This document shows, in pieces, positions 1 to 5,377 of a stretch of 5,377 bases of DNA. The notes under the pieces were generated by a model. It worked only from the letters and a program-made list of their open reading frames with translations, did no database searches and was not told where the DNA came from. Within the stretch, counting starts at the first letter, position 1. Each line of letters starts with the position of its first letter. The DNA comes from Pseudomonadota bacterium. GTDB taxonomy: Bacteria > Pseudomonadota > Alphaproteobacteria > Sphingomonadales > Sphingomonadaceae. The stretch lies in the NCBI GenBank assembly GCA_023392555.1, contig JAEVYW010000276.1:1-5377 (forward strand), given 5' to 3'. A program made the translations under genes and the position numbers.

Positions 1-419
1 AAGTCGATGCGCACGCGACGCGCCTTGCCGAGGACGAGGATGCGCTGGCCCTTGAGGCGGTTCTCCAGATCCTCGCCGAAGGCCTTGCGCAGTTCCGGTA
101 GGGCCCGAGGGGGGATTGAAATCGTCAGGCTGCGCTGGTCCCGATAATCGGTCTCGCTGTTGAGATAGAGAGTGCCGCGATCGCAGTCGGCGCGCCGAAC
201 CGGCATGTCGTAAACCGCAAAGACACCGCCCGGGGCTGCGTCTGCAGCCTTCGTGATTGCCTCCGTCGGAGTAAGCCTCACCATGCCGCGCGAGAGAGCG
301 GCCAACGGCCCCGAACGCGGCTCCCCTGGACGCGGGGGCGCCTCGCGAACGACCGGCATCCGATTGATCGGCGGCGGCGGAGGCGGACTTGCCACCGCCA
401 GCATTAGAAACTCAAGCAT
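1..419 (-). CDS. Conserved small protein of unknown function, possible OB-like fold (3' end outside window)
   Basis: An open frame starts with ATG at 419 and runs off the left edge without a stop, giving 139 visible codons. The start is supported by GAGGGG (427-432) seven bases upstream and by an in-frame TAA at 456-458 further upstream. Residues 1-10 are hydrophobic but carry no positive charge, so at best this is a weak export signal. Residues 12-55 are Pro/Arg-rich and probably disordered. Residues 63-138 look like a folded beta-rich domain: GGVFAVYDMPV, then YLNSETDYRDQRSLTI at 84-99, an amphipathic stretch (LPELRKAFGEDL, 106-117), and KGQRILVLGKARRVRID at 122-138. Alternating hydrophobic strands ending in a 'G-x-A-R-R-V' strand suggest a small OB-like barrel, but that is inference. 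I recognise no enzyme motif and assign no function. It lies 64 bases downstream of the nucleotidase on the same strand and may be co-transcribed with it. Confidence 0.72.
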   Translation of the reverse strand, partial: MLEFLMLAVASPPPPPPINRMPVVREAPPRPGEPRSGPLAALSRGMVRLTPTEAITKAADAAPGGVFAVYDMPVRRADCDRGTLYLNSETDYRDQRSLTISIPPRALPELRKAFGEDLENRLKGQRILVLGKARRVRID

Positions 420-426
420 CGGACGA

Positions 427-432
427 CCCCTC
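427..432 (-). promoter_or_regulatory. Ribosome binding site of the left-edge gene
   Basis: On the minus strand GAGGGG lies seven bases before the ATG at 419. This is a good Shine-Dalgarno match and favours 419 over the second in-frame ATG at 404. Confidence 0.6.
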
Positions 433-483
433 GATGCGACCCGGCAAGCAACTGCTTAGCGACAGACGCATTCGGCGCAACCA

Positions 484-2178
484 CTAGGGTTTCGGAGTGA
501 CGTCCCGCACTCGTCCGACCGTCGGGGCGGTGGGGTTCGTGGCGAGGTAGGCTTCGAGCGCGTCGAGATCGAGGCCCGCGTCGAACGTGTCGGTGCCTTG
601 CGTGAAGACGGAAAAGCCGTCGCCGCCGCTTGCAAGGAAGTTGTTGGTCGTCACGCGATACCTGGCGGCCGGGTCGATCGGCTTGCCGTTGAGGGTCATC
701 GACCGGATGCGATCGCCCTTCGACCGGTTGAGATCGTAGGTGACCTGAAAGTTTGCCGACGGGGCGAGCAGCGAGTTCAATTTCGCGCGGCCGTCCGCTT
801 CGGTGAACTGCTGCTCGAGCAGCGCCTTCAGCTGTGCGCCCATCATCGTCTTCACGACCAGATTGTTGCCGAATGGCTGCATCGCGAAGACCTGGCCGTA
901 GGTGATGTTGCCGCCTGCACCCGGGATGAGGCTGGTGCGGACGCCGGTTGCGTTGATGAAGGAGATATCGGCGCCGCCGCGATCCTTGGCGCGCGTGGCT
1001 GCAAGCTGCGCGTCGGCGATGAGATTGGCCGCCGCGGACTCACCATCAGTCTCGGATTTGGGTGCATCACCACGCAACTTGCCAACCACCCGGGCTGCCG
1101 CCGGAGCCGCTGCGTCCGCGTACCGCTTCACCAGAATTCCGATCGGGCTCGCGCTCGGATAATTGGGCGGAGTTGTTATCGCCGCATTCTGGGCGCGCTG
1201 GCTCGTCAACCGGTGGCTGACCGGATCGAAGGTCAAGCGCAGGTCGGTAACGAAGTAACCGTACTTGCCCGCGCTCGTCAGCAGTCGGGGCGCACCGCCG
1301 CGATCGACCTGACAGGCATAGGCATTGTGGGTGTGACCGGACACAATCGTCGCAATCGCCGGATCGAGCTTGTCGAGTATCGGCAGAATGTCTCCGGACA
1401 GGCCCTCGCAATTGCCGGTCTTGTAGGTTTCAGGCGTCTTCCCGCCCTGGTGGATTAGCAGGACGATGGTGTCCGCGCCCTGCGCCTTGAGCTGCGGAAC
1501 CAGCGCGTTCGCGGTTTCGGCCTCGTCGGTAAAGTGCAGACCCGCGACGCCGGCAGGCGTCACGAGGGTCCCGGTCTCCTTCAGGGTCATCCCGATAAAG
1601 CCGATCCTTATCGGACCGACGTCGCGGATTGCCGTCGGCGAAAACAGGGTTGATCCGTCGTCCTTGCGGACGTTCGCCGCGAGGTAGCGGAATTTGGCGC
1701 CCTGGAACGGCTCAAGCCGGCACGGGACACGCGTCGTGAACTTCGCGCACCCTCCGTTCTGGATCCGCAGCAGCTCCGCGCTGCCCTTGTCGAACTCGTG
1801 ATTGCCGACCGACGCGAGCTCGAGGCCCATCAGGTTCATCGCGTCGATCGTCGGCTCGTCGAGAAAGTAGGCTGATGTCAGCGGCGACGCGCCGATCAGG
1901 TCTCCCGCAGCCACGGTGATGCTGTTACGGTTGGCGCGCATCTTCGCCAGCTCGATGCCGATGGCCGCCGCTCCGCCTAGCGGGGCGCTTGCCGTCTGTC
2001 CGTTCGGCAGCTCGAACTTGATCGGCCCTTGCGACGGCTCGAGATTGCCGTGGAAGTCGTTGAGCGCGAGGATCTGCACTTCCACCGGCGCAGTCGGGGC
2101 TGGCGGCTGCGGAAGCTGCTGCGTAGCGCAGGCGCATACGAACACGGCCGCAACGGCAGCCGAAAGCCTGCGGATCAT
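484..2178 (-). CDS. 5'-nucleotidase / bifunctional metallophosphatase (UshA-like), probable lipoprotein
   Basis: This 564-residue protein should hydrolyse 5'-nucleotides, and possibly cyclic or sugar nucleotides, to nucleosides and phosphate outside the inner membrane. Residues 1-17 form a signal with a plausible lipobox VCAC (lipid site Cys17), followed by a Pro-rich linker to about residue 31. The N-terminal dinuclear-metal phosphoesterase domain (about 34-315) has D41-x-H43, G92-D93, GNHEFD (N126, H127), H243 and GHTH (H282, H284), matching the UshA-family metal ligands. The C-terminal substrate domain (about 360-550) has E380-S, N409-x-x-G-x-R414, QPFGNN (F436) and NNFLASGGDGF (F522), the usual base-stacking phenylalanines. 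Cys257 and Cys289 flank the GHTH region and could form a disulfide; Cys144 and Cys153 could form another. The ATG at 2178 shares its A with the TGA stop of the nuclease gene (TGATG). The Shine-Dalgarno is weak (GGAG about 11 bases away), so translation is probably coupled. The family call is firm; the exact substrate is not determined. Confidence 0.95.
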   Translation of the reverse strand: MIRRLSAAVAAVFVCACATQQLPQPPAPTAPVEVQILALNDFHGNLEPSQGPIKFELPNGQTASAPLGGAAAIGIELAKMRANRNSITVAAGDLIGASPLTSAYFLDEPTIDAMNLMGLELASVGNHEFDKGSAELLRIQNGGCAKFTTRVPCRLEPFQGAKFRYLAANVRKDDGSTLFSPTAIRDVGPIRIGFIGMTLKETGTLVTPAGVAGLHFTDEAETANALVPQLKAQGADTIVLLIHQGGKTPETYKTGNCEGLSGDILPILDKLDPAIATIVSGHTHNAYACQVDRGGAPRLLTSAGKYGYFVTDLRLTFDPVSHRLTSQRAQNAAITTPPNYPSASPIGILVKRYADAAAPAAARVVGKLRGDAPKSETDGESAAANLIADAQLAATRAKDRGGADISFINATGVRTSLIPGAGGNITYGQVFAMQPFGNNLVVKTMMGAQLKALLEQQFTEADGRAKLNSLLAPSANFQVTYDLNRSKGDRIRSMTLNGKPIDPAARYRVTTNNFLASGGDGFSVFTQGTDTFDAGLDLDALEAYLATNPTAPTVGRVRDVTPKP

Positions 2179-3026
2179 CAGCGGGCGCGCTCCGCGGGCA
2201 GGGGCTGCGGGGTGGCGTAAACCGCGTTGAGATAAGCGGCGAGGCGTACGCCGGCCTGCTTCAAACGCTGCTCCATCACCGGCGTGAACTTAAACACGTA
2301 GTTATAGGACAGTTCGGGAACTGCGGGCTTGCCGTCCTTGCCCTTCGCACCCGCGGGCGGAAGCGCCGGATAGACGGTTTCGCGGATCTGGCCGCTTTCG
2401 CTGATCCAGTCGCGCGGATTGACGTCCCACCAACGGATCACGTCGTCGTTGCTGGTGTGCCGGCCGAGCTTCGCGGCGAGTTCGGTGAACGACAATTGCT
2501 CGTCATCGACCATTGCCGAATCCCACACCGAGTGGAGGTTCATGTCGCGGCCGAACCACTTCACCTTCACGTCGTTGCCGCCCTTGTCGCAGCATTTGCC
2601 GACGTGGAGCGGCTGGTGAAGGTCGCCGACGATGTGCACGATGAAGCGAAGGGCCAGCTGCTTGTCGGCAAGGCTCGCGTTCGGGTCCTTCAGCGTCGCC
2701 GTATACTTGTTGAGCGCTTCCAGAGCATCGCCCTCCGACGGCGCATGATCGTAGATCACGCCGTTAAGGGTCACGTAGTGCCAGGGCGTCGAGGTCTTCT
2801 GCCAGAACTCCCCCGGCGCCGACCGCATCTCGTCCGGCCAGGTCGCTGCCTCGTCGAGGCTTTCGACACCGAGCAGTTCCTTCACGTGTGCGCGGGTCAG
2901 CCCGCTCAGCTGCGCATCGGCGAGTGCCGCGACGACGCGGTGGCCGGTCTTGCCCCAGGCGAACGCGGGCGAGGGAGTGAGCGCGGCAGCCGCAGCCGCG
3001 GCGATGAGGAACGAGCGGGCTTTCAT
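2178..3026 (-). CDS. S1/P1-type zinc nuclease, exported
   Basis: This 282-residue protein belongs to the S1/P1 family, trinuclear-zinc enzymes that cut single-stranded RNA/DNA to 5'-mononucleotides and can have 3'-nucleotidase activity. A Sec signal (residues 1-23, with an Ala7 run) ends in AFA, so cleavage would expose Trp24 as the mature N-terminus. This matters because the family uses the N-terminal Trp amino group and carbonyl to bind zinc. The remaining ligands are in order and at family-like spacing: H29 (WGKTGH), D65 (WPDEM), H83 (PWHYV), H131-x3-D135-x5-H141 (HIVGDLHQPLH) and H165-x3-D169 (LHSVWD). All nine are present, so the enzyme should be active. CCDKGGNDV at 145-153 follows the core motif as in homologues. 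The length is typical. The gene is first in a minus-strand unit and its stop overlaps the nucleotidase start. Only a weak Shine-Dalgarno (GAGAG about 9 bases before the ATG) is visible. Confidence 0.95.
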   Translation of the reverse strand: MKARSFLIAAAAAAALTPSPAFAWGKTGHRVVAALADAQLSGLTRAHVKELLGVESLDEAATWPDEMRSAPGEFWQKTSTPWHYVTLNGVIYDHAPSEGDALEALNKYTATLKDPNASLADKQLALRFIVHIVGDLHQPLHVGKCCDKGGNDVKVKWFGRDMNLHSVWDSAMVDDEQLSFTELAAKLGRHTSNDDVIRWWDVNPRDWISESGQIRETVYPALPPAGAKGKDGKPAVPELSYNYVFKFTPVMEQRLKQAGVRLAAYLNAVYATPQPLPAERAR

Positions 3027-3095
3027 GGGTCGTGGCTCTCAAGAGATTCGGGCTGGACTAGCGCATGCCCCGTGGACCGCCTTAAGGACAAGAGC
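3027..3095. promoter_or_regulatory. Divergent intergenic region between the nuclease and cdd genes
   Basis: This 69-base spacer is the only gap from which both the minus-strand nuclease unit and the plus-strand cdd gene could be transcribed. No convincing -35/-10 pair is visible in either direction; TTGTCC on the minus strand is a possible -35, but what lies 17 bases on (GCATGC) is a poor -10. A small inverted repeat TCTC-AA-GAGA sits at 3037-3046. The promoter role is inferred from gene layout only. Confidence 0.4.
3084..3088 (+). promoter_or_regulatory. Ribosome binding site of cdd
   Basis: AAGGA lies seven bases before the ATG at 3096. It fixes the cdd start, because the frame stays open far upstream through the opposite-strand nuclease gene and would otherwise allow a false N-terminal extension. 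Confidence 0.7.
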
Positions 3096-3539
3096 ATGAC
3101 AGAAGATGAACTGATCGCCCGCGCGCGTTCGGCCGCAGCCAAAGCCTATGCGCCGTACTCGCGCTTCCATGTCGGCTGCGCGATCGAAAGCGTCGACGGC
3201 GAAGTGGTGACCGGCGCGAACATGGAGAACGCCTGCTACCGGCTCGGCATTTGCGCCGAGCAGAGCGCGCTGACGGCGGCGCAGCATGCGTTCGGGCTCG
3301 ACAAGGTCGCTCGCATCGCGGTCGCGGGTGGCGGTCTGGAGGGTGACGAGCTCTCGGGCGACATCACCTGCACGCCCTGTGGCGGGTGCCGGCAGGCAAT
3401 CCTCGAGGCCGCGCAACTTGGCGGGCGCGATGTCGAGATATTGTGCTCCAATGGTGCCGGCTCGGCATTGGAGCGCCATTCGATCGGCTCGCTGATTCCG
3501 CATGGCTTCGGCCCGGCGAACCTCGCCGACGCCGACTAG
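3096..3539 (+). CDS. cdd: Cytidine deaminase
   Basis: This 147-residue cytosolic zinc enzyme deaminates cytidine and deoxycytidine to uridine and deoxyuridine in pyrimidine salvage. The length fits the short homotetrameric class rather than the longer E. coli-type dimer. Visible motifs are PYSRFHVGCA (20-29), the ribose-binding GANMENACY (40-48), the catalytic C53-A-E55 and the second zinc site P94-C95-G-G-C98-R-Q. Zinc ligands would be C53, C95 and C98, with E55 as the proton shuttle. The C-terminus ends in GFGPANLADAD. The ATG was chosen for its AAGGA seven bases upstream and because the family N-terminus begins about here. The gene is divergent from the nuclease/nucleotidase pair, whose products would supply nucleosides. 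Its TAG stop overlaps the stop of the convergent phosphatase gene. Confidence 0.95.
   Translation: MTEDELIARARSAAAKAYAPYSRFHVGCAIESVDGEVVTGANMENACYRLGICAEQSALTAAQHAFGLDKVARIAVAGGGLEGDELSGDITCTPCGGCRQAILEAAQLGGRDVEILCSNGAGSALERHSIGSLIPHGFGPANLADAD
3514..3528. other. Small GC-rich inverted repeat at the 3' end of cdd
   Basis: CGGCGA-ACC-TCGCCG is a perfect 6-base stem with a 3-base loop. It lies inside the last codons of cdd and just beyond the stop of the convergent phosphatase gene. No T-run follows on either strand, so it is not a standard intrinsic terminator. It could still aid 3'-end formation, or it could be a chance result of GC-rich coding sequence. Confidence 0.3.
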
Positions 3540-4249
3540 GTCGTTCGGACGATCACAAACGAGACGTTGTCCGGCGCGCCGCGCTCCAGGACCATTTCGA
3601 CAAGGCGATCGGCCGCCTGCTCAAGCGGCTTCCCGGTCAGCTCCGCGTAGATCAGGTCGTCGTTGACCACTCGCGTCAGCCCGTCGCTGGCGAGGATGAA
3701 CAGGTCGCCCTCGCGGGTGTCGCCTGCGCTGACATCGACGTTCAGATCCTCGGTCGCGCCGACCGCGCGCGTGACGACGTTCGCGTTGGGATGCCCTTCG
3801 GCCTCCGCTGGCGACAGCATGCCCGCATCGATCAGGTCCTGCACCAGACTGTGGTCTCGGGTGACCTGCGCGATCTCGCCTTCGCGGACGCGATAGGCGC
3901 GGCTGTCGCCCGCCCACAGGCAGGCGAACTGGTCACCGGAAATGACCAAGGACACCACGGTGCTTCCGATCGTGCGCGGATGCGACCCTTGCCGGGCGAG
4001 CTGGATTAACGAATGATTGACGTTCTGCAGCGCCGTCATGGCGTCGTTTACGAAGCGCTGCAGGTTGGCGTTCGGCGGAACGATCGACAAAGCTTCGACG
4101 ACCGAGCTGCTGGCGACATCGCCGGCTTCATGGCCGCCCATTCCATCGGCGACGGCCCATAGTCCGCGCTCGGTGCGGACGAGGATCGAATCCTCGTTGA
4201 CCTTACGCTTGAGTCCCGGGTGAGTTCGGCTGACGCACTCGAAGCCCAC
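3536..4249 (-). CDS. PP2C-family (PPM) serine/threonine protein phosphatase
   Basis: This stand-alone catalytic PP2C domain of 237 residues should dephosphorylate Ser/Thr phosphoproteins in the cytoplasm using two Mn/Mg ions. Counting from the GTG start, the motifs are SRTHPGLKRKVNED (7-20, metal-linked E19/D20), VADGMGGHEAG (33-43, with D35 and G36 as metal ligands), GSTVV (95-99), AGDSRAYR (113-120), VTRDHSLVQ (129-137), ASDGL (187-191, D189) and APDNVS (225-230, D227). All core metal ligands are present, so it should be active. I chose GTG at 4249 because AGGGGGA (4256-4262) lies six bases upstream and the protein then begins just before the conserved SRTHPG strand. A TTG at 4291 would add 14 residues without family resemblance. 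There is no signal or membrane segment. It is divergent from the Ser/Thr kinase gene, its likely partner in opposition, and convergent with cdd. Confidence 0.93.
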   Translation of the reverse strand: MGFECVSRTHPGLKRKVNEDSILVRTERGLWAVADGMGGHEAGDVASSSVVEALSIVPPNANLQRFVNDAMTALQNVNHSLIQLARQGSHPRTIGSTVVSLVISGDQFACLWAGDSRAYRVREGEIAQVTRDHSLVQDLIDAGMLSPAEAEGHPNANVVTRAVGATEDLNVDVSAGDTREGDLFILASDGLTRVVNDDLIYAELTGKPLEQAADRLVEMVLERGAPDNVSFVIVRTT

Positions 4250-4255
4250 TGGCGG

Positions 4256-4262
4256 TCCCCCT
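4256..4262 (-). promoter_or_regulatory. Ribosome binding site supporting the GTG start of the phosphatase
   Basis: AGGGGGA on the minus strand lies six bases before GTG 4249. It is stronger than the GGA seven bases before the alternative TTG at 4291, so it decides the start. Confidence 0.55.
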
Positions 4263-4287
4263 GCGACGCGGCCTGCGCCGCAGACTA

Positions 4288-4295
4288 GCAATTAA
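4288..4295. repeat. Direct repeat GCAATTAA, copy 1
   Basis: This is an exact 8-base match to 4314-4321, 26 bases apart start to start, about two and a half helical turns. It lies in the divergent kinase/phosphatase spacer and could be a regulator half-site or chance in an AT-rich patch. Confidence 0.4.
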
Positions 4296-4313
4296 ATTCC
4301 GTTCATGCGATTT

Positions 4314-4321
4314 GCAATTAA
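4314..4321. repeat. Direct repeat GCAATTAA, copy 2
   Basis: This is the second exact copy. It overlaps the proposed minus-strand -35 element TTGCAA, while copy 1 overlaps the proposed -10, so a protein bound to both would cover the candidate phosphatase promoter. Confidence 0.4.
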
Positions 4322-4353
4322 CGGGTTGCGGGTTGTCGCGGGGGTCTGCGGGC

Positions 4354-5377
4354 ATGAGCAAGGCGTACAGCAATAAAGCGCTTCCCGCGGGCACAGTACT
4401 CCGCGAGTGGCGTCTCGAAGAAGTTCTAGGCGTCGGCGGATTCGGCATCGTCTATAAAGGGCGAGGCATCTATTTCGATGAACTCGTTGCAATCAAAGAA
4501 TATTTTCCGAGCTCGATAAGTGAACGCGAGGCTGACGACACGGTCGTGCCGATCGATTCCGACGCGGAGGAAGTCCACGCGCTCGGCCTCAAGAAGTTCG
4601 TCGAGGAAGCCAAGCTCCTCTGGAACCTGTCGACCCCGAGTCGTCATCCCAACATCGTCAGCGTCCGAAGCCTCTTCGAAATCCACGGCACGGCCTACAT
4701 GGTCATGGACTTCGAGGACGGGATCGCTTTGTCGCGAGAGCTCAAGAAGGGCGCCAAGTTCAACGAACGGAGTCTATGGAACATCATCCATCCAATCGCG
4801 GAAGGGCTTGAGCGGGCCCACCGCGTCGGCGTTCTCCACCGCGACATCAAGCCGCCGAACATCCTGATCAACGAGGATGGGCGGCCGGTCCTGATCGACT
4901 TCGGATCGGCGCGGTTCGAGGCGGCGGAAGCAACCAGCACCAAGGTCACCTTCCACACGCCGCCCTACGCTGCGATCGAACAATATGTGAAAACCTACCC
5001 GCAGGGCCCGTGGACCGACATCTACGCCCTTGGGGTCGTGCTCTATGAATGCGTGACCGGCGAGAAGCCGCCCGAGGTGCTGGAGCGCATGCACGCCGGG
5101 CTGGGCAAGCCGCTCGCTGACGGAAGCTGGCCGGGTTACAGCAAGAAGTTCCTTGCGGCGATCGATGCCGCGATGACAATCCGCCCTCAGGAACGCCCGC
5201 AGTCTATTTCCGCCTGGCTCGAGATGTTCGGCAAGAATGCCGGAAAGGCCAAGCCCGCGGTCATCTCGGAAGACGAAGACGCAACGCGCGTCTTCACGCA
5301 CGAGCTTGCGAGCGAATCCATCGTGCCCGTGGCTCCTCCGGCGTTCGCCGACGGCGACAGCGTGGAAACGCAGGTAC
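4354..5377 (+). CDS. Hanks-type serine/threonine protein kinase (3' end outside window)
   Basis: The frame opens with ATG at 4354 and runs off the right edge with 341 codons visible. Residues 12-293 are a complete kinase domain: glycine loop G26-V-G-G-F-G31, VAIK with K48, helix-C E85 (FVEEA), catalytic HRDIKPPN (H162, R163, D164, K166, N169), D182-F-G184, YAAIEQY (E209 at the APE position), WTDIYALG (D222) and R281 in QERP. Every catalytic residue is present, so it should be active; the HRD arginine suggests control by activation-loop phosphorylation. AIKEYFPSS and the long K48-E85 interval (37 residues against about 19 in PknB or PKA) mark a recognisable bacterial subfamily. After residue 294 an acidic linker begins, with DEDATRVF at 307-314. 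No membrane helix appears before the cut, so membrane anchoring and sensor domains remain unknown. The Shine-Dalgarno is weak (GGGGG about 9 bases upstream); TTG at 4333 is a less likely start. The divergent PP2C gene is the probable opposing enzyme. Confidence 0.93.
   Translation, partial: MSKAYSNKALPAGTVLREWRLEEVLGVGGFGIVYKGRGIYFDELVAIKEYFPSSISEREADDTVVPIDSDAEEVHALGLKKFVEEAKLLWNLSTPSRHPNIVSVRSLFEIHGTAYMVMDFEDGIALSRELKKGAKFNERSLWNIIHPIAEGLERAHRVGVLHRDIKPPNILINEDGRPVLIDFGSARFEAAEATSTKVTFHTPPYAAIEQYVKTYPQGPWTDIYALGVVLYECVTGEKPPEVLERMHAGLGKPLADGSWPGYSKKFLAAIDAAMTIRPQERPQSISAWLEMFGKNAGKAKPAVISEDEDATRVFTHELASESIVPVAPPAFADGDSVETQV

Larger units (their letters stand above)
4250..4353. promoter_or_regulatory. 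Divergent control region between phosphatase and kinase genes
   Basis: This 104-base spacer has an AT-rich core (about 4287-4321) that contrasts with the GC-rich surroundings, as expected for promoters. On the minus strand, TTGCAA (4317-4312) and TTTAAT (4296-4291) form a possible -35/-10 pair for the phosphatase with a short 15-base spacer. If used, the -10 would cover the TTG at 4291 and so favour the GTG start. No clear plus-strand pair for the kinase was found. The core also carries an 8-base direct repeat and an inverted pair CCGTT (4299-4303) / AACGG (4320-4324). Confidence 0.45.

Noticed and set aside
253..459. A 68-codon plus-strand frame at the left edge
   Set aside because: It is the complement of the minus-strand partial gene, which has a good ribosome binding site and protein-like pattern; the plus frame is Gly/Arg-rich without features.
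420..483. A terminator between the nucleotidase and the left-edge gene
   Set aside because: The only hairpin is a 4-base stem AAGC-AACT-GCTT near 446-457 without a T-run, too weak to call. Read-through into the next gene is more likely.
598..1458. A 286-codon open frame on the plus strand inside the nucleotidase gene
   Set aside because: Composition is Arg/Val/Gly-rich with no family signature, and it lies fully opposite a gene with complete catalytic motifs. Long antisense frames are expected in GC-rich coding DNA.
2457..3095. An N-terminal extension of cytidine deaminase by 213 codons
   Set aside because: The frame is open only because it mirrors the S1/P1 nuclease gene on the other strand. 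The family start and AAGGA at 3084-3088 place the true start at 3096.
3039..3503. A 154-codon minus-strand frame opposite cdd
   Set aside because: It is opposite a complete zinc deaminase gene, has Arg/Ala-rich composition and no independent support.
4774..5301. A 175-codon minus-strand frame opposite the kinase
   Set aside because: It overlaps the complete catalytic core of the kinase and shows no recognisable motif; it is a shadow frame.

Overview
The window is GC-rich, tightly packed bacterial DNA carrying six protein-coding genes, two of them cut by the window edges. Gene spacing, codon bias toward G/C and the types of protein (an S1/P1 nuclease, a lipoprotein-type 5'-nucleotidase, a short protein with a 'YLNSETDYRDQR' core) fit an alphaproteobacterium, most likely of the Sphingomonadales. 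This placement is an impression from protein character; no ribosomal or other marker gene is present. I see no tRNA or rRNA, mobile element, CRISPR array or prophage.

Left block (1-3026, all minus strand). In transcription order this is an exported S1/P1-type zinc nuclease (2178-3026), a lipoprotein-like 5'-nucleotidase/metallophosphatase (484-2178) whose start codon overlaps the nuclease stop in TGATG, and, after a 64-base gap, a small partial gene of unknown function (1-419). Divergent from the nuclease across a 69-base spacer is a complete cytidine deaminase gene, cdd (3096-3539, plus). Together these can be read as a nucleic-acid scavenging route: nuclease outside the inner membrane cuts RNA/ssDNA to 5'-mononucleotides, the nucleotidase removes phosphate, nucleosides are imported, and the deaminase converts cytidine/deoxycytidine to uridine/deoxyuridine. 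The enzyme activities are strong family assignments; their use as one pathway is inference from gene order.

Right block (3536-5377). A PP2C-type Ser/Thr phosphatase (minus) and a Hanks-type Ser/Thr kinase (plus, cut by the window end) are divergent across a roughly 100-base spacer with an AT-rich core and an 8-base direct repeat. They look like a matched writer/eraser signalling pair. The phosphatase and cdd converge so closely that their stop codons share the tetranucleotide CTAG.

I found no wholly new system. The points most worth following are the coupled nuclease/nucleotidase/deaminase neighbourhood, the unnamed partial gene at the left edge, the kinase/phosphatase control region and a possible phospho-threonine docking motif in the kinase linker.
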